DNA of 64,000 nucleotides from Petrocella atlantisensis (GTDB lineage: Bacteria > Bacillota > Clostridia > Lachnospirales > Vallitaleaceae), in the NCBI RefSeq assembly GCF_900538275.1, contig NZ_LR130778.1, positions 2,600,001 to 2,664,000 on the forward strand, given 5' to 3'. Within the stretch, counting starts at the first letter, position 1, and each line of letters starts with the position of its first letter. The notes under the pieces were generated by a model. The model had not been told where the DNA came from and did no database searches. It was given only the letters and a program-made list of their open reading frames with translations. This document shows, one piece after another, positions 45,846-55,003 of the stretch. A program made the position numbers and the translations under genes.

Positions 45846-47111
45846 ATGAAAACAGAAGCGGTTAGATTATATGATGTCAACACATTAAAACTAGAAACAT
45901 TTGAGTTACCGGCTATTAAAAAAGACGAGATTTTAGTAAAAGTCGTTACGGACAGTGTATGTATGTCCACATACAAAGCCGTAATACAAGGCAGTAAGCA
46001 CAAACGTGTTCCTGAGAATATCGCAACAAACCCTACAATCATGGGTCATGAATTCTCAGGCGTCATTGTAGAAGTAGGGGAAGAATGGCAAGATCAGTTT
46101 ACACCCGGAGAAAAATTTGCCATACAACCGGCCTTAAATTATAAAGGCAGCCCTTATGCACCCGGATATTCTTTTGAATTTTTTGGCGGTTCAGCGACCT
46201 ATTGCATTATTCCAAGAGAAGTCATGGAACTTGGCTTTCTTCTAAAATATGAAGGAGAAGCTTTTTACGAAGCATCTTTATCAGAACCGATGTCATGTGT
46301 CATTGGTGGCTTCCATGCCAACTACCACACAAAGACAGGTGAGTACAAGCATTATATGGGCATCGTAGAAAACGGTAAAATGGCCTTACTAGCCGGTGCC
46401 GGTCCTATGGGTCTTGGTGCTATTGATTATGCGCTACATTGTGACAGAAAGCCCTCTTTATTGGTTGTAACAGATATTGATGACACCAGACTGGACCGTG
46501 CAAGATCTCTTTTCACACAAGAAGAAGCAGAAAAACAAGGTGTACAGCTACATTTTATTAATACCATGAAAGAAGCAGATTCTGTAAAGACCCTAATGGA
46601 CCTAAGTGGTGGTGAGGGCTATGATGATGTATTTGTTTATGCACCTGTAAGACCTGTTATCGAAGAAGGCGATAAAATACTTGGTAAAGATGGTTGTATG
46701 AACTTTTTTGCCGGACCTTCAGACACAACTTTTAACGCAAACATCAACTTTTACAATGTGCATTATACACCAACCCATATCATGGGATCAACAGGCGGTA
46801 ATGCGGATGACATGATTGAATCTTTGGATATGTCATCTAAGAAGTTAATTAATCCCGCTGTCATGCTAACGCATATTGGTGGTATCAATTGTGTTATTGA
46901 TACGATACTGGATTTACCTAACATTCCAGGAGGCAAGAAGATGATTTATAACGAAATCGATATGCCTCTTACAGCCATAGATGATTTTGAAAAGCTCGGT
47001 GAAAATGATCCATTCTTTAAAGGTTTAGCAGAATGTGTTAAGAAGTACAATGGCTTATGGAATGCTGAAGCTGAAAAATACTTATTAGAGAACGGGAAAA
47101 GGAGAGATTAA
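45846..47111 (+). CDS. Zinc-binding hexitol-phosphate dehydrogenase, L-sorbose-1-phosphate reductase-like
   Basis: 421 residues, longer than ordinary medium-chain dehydrogenases. Catalytic-zinc segments are DSVCMSTYKAV and IMGHEFSGVIVEVG; the structural Cys4 lobe is absent. The Rossmann segment is LAGAGPMGLGAIDYALH. The long form with YEASLSEPMSCVIGGFHANYH and HIMGSTGGNADDM matches SorE, which interconverts L-sorbose-1-phosphate and D-glucitol-6-phosphate. In this locus it probably acts on the hexitol phosphate made by MtlA. GGAG ribosome site. Confidence 0.8.
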   Translation: MKTEAVRLYDVNTLKLETFELPAIKKDEILVKVVTDSVCMSTYKAVIQGSKHKRVPENIATNPTIMGHEFSGVIVEVGEEWQDQFTPGEKFAIQPALNYKGSPYAPGYSFEFFGGSATYCIIPREVMELGFLLKYEGEAFYEASLSEPMSCVIGGFHANYHTKTGEYKHYMGIVENGKMALLAGAGPMGLGAIDYALHCDRKPSLLVVTDIDDTRLDRARSLFTQEEAEKQGVQLHFINTMKEADSVKTLMDLSGGEGYDDVFVYAPVRPVIEEGDKILGKDGCMNFFAGPSDTTFNANINFYNVHYTPTHIMGSTGGNADDMIESLDMSSKKLINPAVMLTHIGGINCVIDTILDLPNIPGGKKMIYNEIDMPLTAIDDFEKLGENDPFFKGLAECVKKYNGLWNAEAEKYLLENGKRRD

Positions 47112-47112
47112 G

Positions 47113-47385
47113 ATGGTTAAGAAAGATTTTGTATTAGAAGCAGAAGAAGGATTACACGCTAGACCGGCAAGTATGCTGGCGAAAGTCGCTATGAAATATA
47201 CCTGTGACATTAAACTCATGAAATCCGGTAAATCCGACAAAGTATTTCAACCTAAAAGTATTTTATCATTAATGAGTGTGGGTGCTGCAAAAGGTGAACG
47301 ACTGACTTTTGTAGCAGAAGGCGATGATGAAGTGCAAGCAATGGAAAGTATTTCACAACTGTTCACGTCTAATTTCCAAGGGTAG
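47113..47385 (+). CDS. ptsH: Phosphocarrier protein HPr
   Basis: 90 residues. Active His in GLHARPASML and the regulatory Ser in PKSILSLMSVGA are both present, so it can carry phosphate from EI and can be a target of HPr kinase. It is one base after the dehydrogenase stop, with GGAGAG overlapping that gene's end. Confidence 0.94.
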   Translation: MVKKDFVLEAEEGLHARPASMLAKVAMKYTCDIKLMKSGKSDKVFQPKSILSLMSVGAAKGERLTFVAEGDDEVQAMESISQLFTSNFQG

Positions 47386-47393
47386 GTGGTGGT

Positions 47394-49100
47394 ATGCATA
47401 CCATCAAAGGCATACCCATTGCCAAAGGTATTGCCCATGGTCCTGTTCGAGTGATACATGATACTTCTATGGAAGCCGTAGAGCGTCTGGATTGCAATGC
47501 CGATGATGAAATTCAGATATTTCATGATGCACGTATAAAGGCTATCGGCGAGATAGAAGCCATTCGGCTCAATACCAAGAAGAATATTGGTGAGCAGGAA
47601 AGTAAGATATTTGAAGCACACCAAAGCATATTAGAAGATCCGGAACTAATAGGTCAAGTAGAAGCCTATATTTTGGAAAAAGCTTGTTGTGCTGAATGGG
47701 CTTTGACGGTTGTTGGGAATAGAATTCGCGCAATTTTTGAAGCTATGGACAACGCTTATATGAAGGAAAGAGCCATTGATATTAAGGATATTACCTGTCG
47801 CGTTGTCAATCTTATCATGGGACATTATAGTGATGTGGGACCCATTGATGAACCTTATGTGTTGGTTGCCCACGATTTGACACCATCACAAACATCCACT
47901 CTTGAGACCAAATATGTTAAAGGTATCATAACGGAAGTAGGTGGAAAAACAGCCCATTCAGCAATTATTGCAACATTACTCAAGATTCCTTACGTGGTCG
48001 TAGAAAAAGGAACTGCTTTGTTAAAAGATGGGGATGAGGTTGTTTTTGACGGTCGAGAAGGCAGTGTCATCGTAGGTCCGGATCAGAATTGTCTAGATGC
48101 CTATCATGAGAAAGAAAGGCTACTGCTTTTAGAAGAAGAAAAGTATGCCAGTCTGAGAGGCAAGGCATGTAAAACCCAAGATCATATAGAAGTAGAACTG
48201 ATTGCAAATATCAGTCAGATCAAAGATCTTGATTTTATAATCAAAAGTGATGCTAGGAGTGTTGGTCTCTTTAGAACCGAATTCATTTTCATGGATCAAG
48301 ACCGGTTGCCAACAGAGGACGAGCAATATGAGATTTACAAAAAAATAACCACAGCCATGTCCCAGGGGTATGTTACCATTCGTACCTTGGATATAGGTGG
48401 TGATAAAGAAAGCCCACTGTTTGATATACCAAAGGAAGATAATCCGTTTCTAGGTTATCGTGGCATTCGTTTATGTCTTGAAGAAGTCGAGATTTTCAAG
48501 ACGCAGCTTAGAGCTATCCTTAGAGCCAGTGTCCATGGCAAAATCAAAATCATGTTTCCAATGATTGCCAGTCTTACGGAAATTAGACAAGCAAAAAGTA
48601 TTTTGGAGACTTGTAAGCAAGCATTAGATCTTGAAGGAAAAACCTATGACAAAGCTATTGAAGTGGGTATCATGATAGAAACCCCCGCTGCTGTTGTTAT
48701 GGCCGATGTGTTTGCGAAAGAAGTGGACTTTTTCTCTATCGGAACCAACGATTTGATTCAATACACCATGGCTGTGGATCGTTCCAACTTGAAAATATCA
48801 GCCTTATATTCCCAATATGATCCTGCCGTACTAAGAAACATGAAAATTATAGCAGAAGCAGCAAACAAGGAAAATATTTCAGTCAGCATATGCGGTGAAG
48901 CCGCTGCAGATATAAAGCTACTACCTTACTGGTTAGGTATTGGCATTCATAAGCTGAGTATGTCAGTAGCCCTTATTCCGGAGGTTAAGTGGACCATTTC
49001 CCAGATGACATCCACTCAAGGAATAGAGGTTGTAGAAGCCCTTAGCAAAGCAGGCGATGTGCGAGAAGTCTTAAAAGGCTTAGATTTGACTGCTTTGTAA
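47394..49100 (+). CDS. ptsI: PTS Enzyme I
   Basis: 568 residues, normal length. Phospho-His in TEVGGKTAHSAIIA, PEP-binding TIRTLDIGGDKESP, MIETPAAVVMAD, FFSIGTNDLIQYTMAVDRSN and catalytic Cys in SICGEAAAD. It transfers phosphate from PEP to HPr. It is 8 bases after ptsH, with AGGTGG upstream. Confidence 0.95.
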   Translation: MHTIKGIPIAKGIAHGPVRVIHDTSMEAVERLDCNADDEIQIFHDARIKAIGEIEAIRLNTKKNIGEQESKIFEAHQSILEDPELIGQVEAYILEKACCAEWALTVVGNRIRAIFEAMDNAYMKERAIDIKDITCRVVNLIMGHYSDVGPIDEPYVLVAHDLTPSQTSTLETKYVKGIITEVGGKTAHSAIIATLLKIPYVVVEKGTALLKDGDEVVFDGREGSVIVGPDQNCLDAYHEKERLLLLEEEKYASLRGKACKTQDHIEVELIANISQIKDLDFIIKSDARSVGLFRTEFIFMDQDRLPTEDEQYEIYKKITTAMSQGYVTIRTLDIGGDKESPLFDIPKEDNPFLGYRGIRLCLEEVEIFKTQLRAILRASVHGKIKIMFPMIASLTEIRQAKSILETCKQALDLEGKTYDKAIEVGIMIETPAAVVMADVFAKEVDFFSIGTNDLIQYTMAVDRSNLKISALYSQYDPAVLRNMKIIAEAANKENISVSICGEAAADIKLLPYWLGIGIHKLSMSVALIPEVKWTISQMTSTQGIEVVEALSKAGDVREVLKGLDLTAL

Positions 49101-49130
49101 TGTAACACATCATCCTCCCTATACAAAAAA

Positions 49131-49171
49131 GAAGGCAGCCACCAAGTCCATAATACTTGGTGGCTGTCTTC
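49131..49171. terminator. Bidirectional terminator between ptsI and the MFS gene
   Basis: GAAGGCAGCCACCAAG pairs with CTTGGTGGCTGTCTTC (one G-U). TTCT follows on plus and TTTTTTG on minus. Confidence 0.85.
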
Positions 49172-49201
49172 TTCTATTAAAAGCGTAGGTGTTTGTGTAT
49201 G

Positions 49202-50407
49202 CTAGGGTGTTTCTAAAGGAAGTCTACTTGGTTTAGATTTATCAAAGACGTATAAGCCGACAAAAATTAGCATCATTAAGGTTGCAACAATAATCGCGCT
49301 CATACCTGCTAGGACACCAAACCCATCAGCAAGAGCCCCGGTAATAATGGGCATGATGATAGCACCACTACCCCCAATCATTAAGAGGACACCCATGGAC
49401 ATAGGATAGGTTTTGATGATACCACCAAGCGTTGATACCGTGGTGGGATAGATACCTGCCATAGAAAAGCCAAGACCCATAATCGCAAAAGTAATGGTGG
49501 TAACATTTCTTGTTGAGAGTAATAATAAGTAAAACATAACGGTACCTGCACTTAAAACGGTTAATGTAATTTTTTTGGGAATGCGTTCGCCAATAAAAGC
49601 GGTGGTCAACCTTCCGGCTAAAATAACGACCCATAATAATGATGCAAGCATCTGTGCGTACTGTATGGACATAATACCTGAATCGATAAAGTACTTAACC
49701 ATCCACCCATTGATTGTGGCTTCGCAACAGAGGTAGAAGAAAAGAATACCGGCACCAATTTGAAATTTTCGATCTTTGATAAAAATATAAGACTTATCCG
49801 TTTTTTGCTTGATTCTTACAGATTCATCCATATCCATTCTAGAAAACAGAATCATAGATATGATGGCTAAGACGATGATGACAATAGCAGATAACTTCCA
49901 TCCAAAGTCACCGGTAAGCTTGGTTGAGAATATAACAAGGAAGGGTGCCAGCAATGCACCAATGGCAAAAATACTATGTAATACATTTAAAGCTGCGGAA
50001 CTGCTGTTTGAGATTTCATTGACCATGGTATTGTTGAAATTAGATATACTACCTCGACTTAGACCGGTAAATAGAAAACCTAAGATTAAAAGGACTGGAT
50101 TACCGGTTAGAATCATGATTAAGAAGCCCATGACGACAAAGGCACACATAAAAATGACAGCTTTTTTCCTACCTAAATATAGGGGGAGAACGCCAGCAAT
50201 AAAGCCGGCAATAAGATTGCCGACTTGATGGGCAGATATGAGGCCACCACTTAATGTGTTGTTGAGATTGTAGGCACTACTAATGAGTGGTAACAAAGAA
50301 CCAAGAATCATACCATACAAGCCATTAACTGCAAAGACAAAAAAACAGCAGAGTAATATATATTTGTTACGTGCATCCAGTTGTGAATAAAACGACGGTT
50401 TAGCCAT
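49202..50407 (-). CDS. MFS transporter
   Basis: 401 residues, twelve helices. The loop GVLPLYLGRKKAVI and the second-half ERIPKKITLTVLS are MFS-type; the general layout resembles FucP-like sugar or multidrug permeases. The start at 50407 follows GGAGGA at 8 bases; the upstream ATG (50458) has no site. It faces the PTS operon and is divergent from the TRAP sensor operon. Substrate unknown. Confidence 0.82.
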   Translation of the reverse strand: MAKPSFYSQLDARNKYILLCCFFVFAVNGLYGMILGSLLPLISSAYNLNNTLSGGLISAHQVGNLIAGFIAGVLPLYLGRKKAVIFMCAFVVMGFLIMILTGNPVLLILGFLFTGLSRGSISNFNNTMVNEISNSSSAALNVLHSIFAIGALLAPFLVIFSTKLTGDFGWKLSAIVIIVLAIISMILFSRMDMDESVRIKQKTDKSYIFIKDRKFQIGAGILFFYLCCEATINGWMVKYFIDSGIMSIQYAQMLASLLWVVILAGRLTTAFIGERIPKKITLTVLSAGTVMFYLLLLSTRNVTTITFAIMGLGFSMAGIYPTTVSTLGGIIKTYPMSMGVLLMIGGSGAIIMPIITGALADGFGVLAGMSAIIVATLMMLIFVGLYVFDKSKPSRLPLETP

Positions 50408-50743
50408 AAGTGATTCCTCCGATAGTGATGTATTTCTATTTTTTAAAATGTTATACATGAATGTGCCAATACTAATTACCTTGTATCTTCATAGTTTTGA
50501 CATCGTAACCAATTATAACATAAAACAAAAGTCAAATATGAATAAGAAAAAAGTAATGTCAAAAAATGCACACTTTGTCAAAAAATGCTTATTGTTTAGT
50601 AGAGGCATGGGTTATAGGATGAAGTGATGAATAAAATAGTGCAAGGTTGTTTCTAAGAGGGGTAGGATTGACCATACCATAGATAGAAAGTATAATATGA
50701 ATAAAGGTGAATGAAGACATCTTACCTGAAAGGACGAAAACTT
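50408..50743. promoter_or_regulatory. Divergent regulatory region with direct repeats
   Basis: 336 bases between the MFS gene and the second kinase gene. TGTCAAAAAATGC occurs twice (50557-50569 and 50576-50588, 19 bp apart), and a looser AGTCAAATATG lies near 50530. These could be activator sites. No convincing hexamer pair was found on either strand. Confidence 0.5.
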
Positions 50744-52240
50744 ATGAAGAGATTAAAAGACTTTTGGCTACACTTGTCGATAAAAATAAAACTGATATTT
50801 TACTTTTTTATTGTAATAGCCATAATAAGTCTTTTTAATTTATATCTGAACAATAACAATTACAGGATTGTAGATCAGTTTGATGCCACGATGACCAACT
50901 ACTACAGCATTAATAGTCTACTGGTTATAACAAGTGAAAATAAAGGCTTGGTAGCAAGCTATTTAAGAGAGCTTGAACTTGAAGATCGAAATACCTATGA
51001 GCAAAAAAAAATGGAACTCATGGCTAAAATCGATGAGCTTGAAGAGTCGTTAACCTCAACGGATGCTTATTTTATCATTATTGCCATTCGTAATGCTTCC
51101 GAAGCAATGTATGAGAATTGGGATCAGGCGATAGAGGAAAGAGAGCAAAACGTACCTACGTATTTTAATGCCTTCTATGAAGGAGAACGGATTGAAATCT
51201 ATGTCCAATCCTATGTAGAAGATCTTCTGTACTTGAGCTTAAGGGAAGGTAACGCATTGTATAATAAGTTGGCAAATGAGGCCAAGGTTATGCGACAGAT
51301 TTCTATTTTTCTAATTGCCATAAGTGCATTATTTACGATGTTCATCGGTTTGTTTTTTGTTAATTCTTTTATAAACCCAATTAAGAATCTTGCAAGCAAT
51401 TCGATGCGTATTGCTTCAGGGGATCTTAATGTCGAACCTATCGCCATTGTTTCAAAAGATGAAGTAGGTATTCTTGCGGATTCCTTTAATACGATGAGCC
51501 ATAATATTCGTCGATATGTAAACGACTTAAAAGAAAAAGTCGTTATTGAAAAACGTCTTCATGAAGAAGAACTTGAAGTGGTTCATATGGAACAACTGCT
51601 AAGAGAATCTCAATTTGAGGCACTACAATCTCAGATTAACCCACACTTCTTATTTAACACATTAAATACCATATCTAGAACGGCCATGTTTGAAGAAGCG
51701 GAAGATACCACGAAACTCATTCAGGCCTTATCCAATCTTTTCCGATACAAACTGAAGAATCAGTCCTCTGTCATACACCTTCAAGAAGAATTATGGATAA
51801 CTGAAGAGTATATTTATCTGCAAAAATTTAGATTCAAGGAACGTCTGACTTATCAAATCATTGCAGATCAAGGGACTAAATCCGTGAGTGTTCCTATATT
51901 TATGCTACAACCCATTATTGAAAATACCATTATTCATGGTATTGAGCCAAAAGTTGAAGGTGGTAAGATACGCATTAAGATTAAAAGTCGAGAAATAGAT
52001 GGTAAGGAATGGATTACTTTACGTATTACGGATACAGGCATTGGCATGACGCCTAGACGTTTAAAGGAAGTACTTAGTTTTACAGAAATGAAACACCATA
52101 GTATCGGTATTAGCAATGTCTATCACCGTTTCATGATTATGTACCAACATAAAGGATCCTTTAAAATGATGAGCAAAAAAGGTGCTGGCACCTGCGTTGA
52201 ATTCAAATTTGAAAGGAATGATTTGGATGGAAAAATATAA
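50744..52240 (+). CDS. YesM-type sensor histidine kinase (TRAP-associated)
   Basis: 498 residues. TM1 at about 14-36, an extracytoplasmic helical domain, TM2 at about 185-208, HAMP, then the HPK7 transmitter with phospho-His near residue 300 in LQSQINPHFLFNTL, N-box LQPIIENTIIHG and DTGIGM. The start at 50744 is nine bases after AAAGGA; the ATG at 50711 is too close to its GGTG. It partners the regulator that follows and probably the DctP protein encoded after that. Confidence 0.9.
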   Translation: MKRLKDFWLHLSIKIKLIFYFFIVIAIISLFNLYLNNNNYRIVDQFDATMTNYYSINSLLVITSENKGLVASYLRELELEDRNTYEQKKMELMAKIDELEESLTSTDAYFIIIAIRNASEAMYENWDQAIEEREQNVPTYFNAFYEGERIEIYVQSYVEDLLYLSLREGNALYNKLANEAKVMRQISIFLIAISALFTMFIGLFFVNSFINPIKNLASNSMRIASGDLNVEPIAIVSKDEVGILADSFNTMSHNIRRYVNDLKEKVVIEKRLHEEELEVVHMEQLLRESQFEALQSQINPHFLFNTLNTISRTAMFEEAEDTTKLIQALSNLFRYKLKNQSSVIHLQEELWITEEYIYLQKFRFKERLTYQIIADQGTKSVSVPIFMLQPIIENTIIHGIEPKVEGGKIRIKIKSREIDGKEWITLRITDTGIGMTPRRLKEVLSFTEMKHHSIGISNVYHRFMIMYQHKGSFKMMSKKGAGTCVEFKFERNDLDGKI

Positions 52241-53825
52241 GATTTTAATCGTCGATGATGAGTCTATAGAAAGAGATGCTATTAAATTTATTTTGAGTAA
52301 GGCATTAAATGTAGAACTTGAGTTCTTTGAAGCGGCCAATGGACAAGAAGCCATATCAAGTGCAGCTTTGAATAGTCCTAATATTATCATGATGGATATT
52401 CAGATGCCGGGTCTTAATGGTATTGAAGCCACCAAAGTTCTAAAAAAAATATTAGTAAACAGTAAAATAATCTTTTTGACAGCTTATGATCAGTTTGACT
52501 ATGCCCATGAAGCCATTAAGCTTGGAGTAGAAGATTTTATTGTAAAACCTGCGACCAATGAACGTCTTATTGAGGTGGTTAATAAAAGTATTGCGTCCAT
52601 ACAACATGAAAAAGAGCAGGCTAAAACGAAGGAAATGATGGCATCCAAATTGGAGCAAGTTTCTAAATATCTGGAAAATGAATTTTTATCATCGGTCATC
52701 AATGGGGATATCGAAGATGATCAAGGAAAAGAATATCTGGACTTTAACGGTATAAGCTTTAAGTGGGGGATGGGCGTGGTTGTAAGTGCGAAAGCGGATG
52801 AGACCATTGTTTCCTCAGGGCTAAGGCTTCAGGTCATGCGCCGACGTTTACTAGATGCTATAGATTCTAGGATTAGTAAGATTGTAAGCTCAAAATATTC
52901 TGTCATTATAAAAGATCATATATACTTATTGATATTAGGTGAAAGTCAAAATGAATTGCTTCAAATTCAGGAAAAAATAAGAAGAATTCTTAATGAAGTT
53001 AATGGTTTATTCGCAGCAGAGCATCAACTTTATTCAGATTTTGGCATTGGTGATATATGCAAAAGATTGGATTGTCTTTGGAAGTCTTTTTCTACAGCAA
53101 AAGGGAACTGCAATAAGCGTATACCTATGAAAGACGCTAGAAATGAACAGGACCTTCAAGCATTGGTAAAAAGTCTAAAAGATAAAGATGAGGTTGCTTT
53201 TGATAAATACATCGACCTGGTATTTGATGATATAGCATCAGGATCAGAGAATCTGGAGATGATTCAGATAAAGCTTTACGAACACTTTGTATTAATAAGG
53301 GAGCGGGTTTCTGATAATATTTACGCGTCGGATCTCTATACCTATGATTTGTTTAATCAAACGATGAAAGTCGGTAATTATCACGAGGCAAAGTGCCTCC
53401 TTAGAGATTTTTGTAACCAATATATGGAAAAATTGGACCAGCAAAAGGCAGATAAGACATCTATTATATTGGACAAACTTATTGTGTATATTAACCTTCA
53501 TTATGCAGAAAACATTACCTTAGACCAGCTCTCGTCCATTTGTGACTTAAGTCCTAGTTATATTAGTAAGGTGTTTAAAAAGCATTTGGACACGAATTTC
53601 ATTGATTACGTCAGTTCGGTTAGAACTATGGTTGCAAAGAGACTCCTTAAGAACTCTTTATTGTCCATTAAAGAAATCGGCTATGAGATTGGTTATGTAG
53701 ATTCTAATTATTTTACAAGGGTTTTTAAAAAATATGAGGGGATGACCCCTTCAGAGTATCGTAATAAGTGGTATAACGGCGACATACTTGAAAAGGAAGG
53801 TGATGTTATTGAAGAAGAACTATAG
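52227..53825 (+). CDS. YesN-type response regulator with AraC domain (TRAP-associated)
   Basis: 532 residues. Receiver with ILIVDDESIE, phospho-Asp in IIMMDIQMPGLNG and Lys of VKPAT; long YesN-type middle region; C-terminal AraC double HTH (LDQLSSICDLSPSYISKVFKK, IGYVDSNYFTRVFKKYEGM). The start at 52227 overlaps the kinase gene by 14 bases, with AAGGAATG upstream. The likely target is the promoter before the second dctP (54926-54954) and possibly its own region. Confidence 0.91.
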   Translation: MEKYKILIVDDESIERDAIKFILSKALNVELEFFEAANGQEAISSAALNSPNIIMMDIQMPGLNGIEATKVLKKILVNSKIIFLTAYDQFDYAHEAIKLGVEDFIVKPATNERLIEVVNKSIASIQHEKEQAKTKEMMASKLEQVSKYLENEFLSSVINGDIEDDQGKEYLDFNGISFKWGMGVVVSAKADETIVSSGLRLQVMRRRLLDAIDSRISKIVSSKYSVIIKDHIYLLILGESQNELLQIQEKIRRILNEVNGLFAAEHQLYSDFGIGDICKRLDCLWKSFSTAKGNCNKRIPMKDARNEQDLQALVKSLKDKDEVAFDKYIDLVFDDIASGSENLEMIQIKLYEHFVLIRERVSDNIYASDLYTYDLFNQTMKVGNYHEAKCLLRDFCNQYMEKLDQQKADKTSIILDKLIVYINLHYAENITLDQLSSICDLSPSYISKVFKKHLDTNFIDYVSSVRTMVAKRLLKNSLLSIKEIGYEIGYVDSNYFTRVFKKYEGMTPSEYRNKWYNGDILEKEGDVIEEEL

Positions 53826-54819
53826 AGCTTGGATTGGGATGGTTTGTATGGTCATTCTTCTTTCAGGATGTAATGGTGAAACAACAACCGTTGTTAAACA
53901 GCCGGAAGTCACTTATTTTAGATTGGCTGAAATCCATCCATCCGATCACCCGACGACAAAAGCGGATAGAGAATTTGCCCGCTTAGTTGAAGAACGTACG
54001 GAAGGTCGCATTATCATTAAAGTATATGATTCTGAACAACTGGGACCTGAGAAGGCGGTTTTGGAGCAGGTACAATTTGGTGCCATAGATTTTACACGAC
54101 TCAGTATGGGGCAAGTGGCGGAGATTTCACCTCAATTAAACGTACTGCAGCTACCATACATCTATCGGGACAGTGATCACATGTGGCAGGTGCTAAATAG
54201 TGATATAGGCGATTTTTTCTTGGATAGTATAGAAGATAAAGGACTCATCGGACTGGCTTGGTATGATGCCGGTGCTCGAAGTTTTTACAACAGTGTCAGA
54301 GAGATTAAGACATTATCGGATTTAGAAGGATTAAAGTTTCGAGTGATGGAAAGTCAACTCATGGTCGAGATGGCAAGGGCGCTGGGTGCTTCCGTAATCC
54401 CTATGGCTTATGGGGAGGTTTATAGCTCTATACAGACAGGTGTCATTGATGGTGCTGAAAATAATTTTCCCAGCTATGAGACCTCACTCCATTATGAAGT
54501 TGCAAAGTACTTTACCATAGATGAACATGTACGTGTTCCAGAAATGTTAATTGCCAGTAATAAGATTTTGGACCGTATATCAGAAGAAGATTTAGCAATC
54601 ATTATGGCATGTGCCGAAGAATCTGAAATCTATCAAAGAGATAAATGGCGGATAGAAGAAAAGGAATCAGAACAAAAGCTTAGAGATTTAGGCATTATCA
54701 TCACAGAGATTGAAGATCGACAAGCATTTGTTGAAGCCGTTCGTCCTCTATATGATCGATATGCTAACGACTATCTGGAGATGGTTGAACGTATTCAGAA
54801 CATGGAGAGCTTGGAGTAG
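53809..54819 (+). CDS. TRAP-type binding lipoprotein in the sensor operon (DctP 2)
   Basis: About 336 residues from a TTG at 53809, six bases after GGAAGGTG; the ATG at 53803 is possible but too close to that site. Lipobox LLSGC, short linker, DctP domain: FRLAEIHPSDHPTTKADREFA, VLQLPYIYRDSDHMWQVLNS, ligand-Arg LKFRVMESQLM, QTGVIDGAENNFPSYE. By eye it is roughly half identical to the following DctP, and keeps the Arg and AENN segments, so the ligand is probably similar. It overlaps the response-regulator gene and has no permease directly linked, suggesting a sensory role. Confidence 0.82.
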   Translation: MKKNYRAWIGMVCMVILLSGCNGETTTVVKQPEVTYFRLAEIHPSDHPTTKADREFARLVEERTEGRIIIKVYDSEQLGPEKAVLEQVQFGAIDFTRLSMGQVAEISPQLNVLQLPYIYRDSDHMWQVLNSDIGDFFLDSIEDKGLIGLAWYDAGARSFYNSVREIKTLSDLEGLKFRVMESQLMVEMARALGASVIPMAYGEVYSSIQTGVIDGAENNFPSYETSLHYEVAKYFTIDEHVRVPEMLIASNKILDRISEEDLAIIMACAEESEIYQRDKWRIEEKESEQKLRDLGIIITEIEDRQAFVEAVRPLYDRYANDYLEMVERIQNMESLE

Positions 54820-54925
54820 AGAATAAGATAATGCTACTATGACAAGATAGTCATGGCACAGATGATAACCATTCTTAGTAAGTTCTAATGACGCAAGATA
54901 TTGATGATAATAACAAGATTATGAA

Positions 54926-54954
54926 TTGTTGTAAGTTATGATCCCTTGTATGAT
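54926..54954 (+). promoter_or_regulatory. Promoter before the TRAP transport operon
   Basis: TTGTTG, 17 bp, TATGAT; the weak -35 is consistent with activation by the adjacent regulator. It lies in a 184-base gap with otherwise only short stems. Confidence 0.45.
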
Positions 54955-55003
54955 GTACATGTAGTCGAAACATAATCCAACAAATTTCAAGGGGGTAACA
55001 CCA

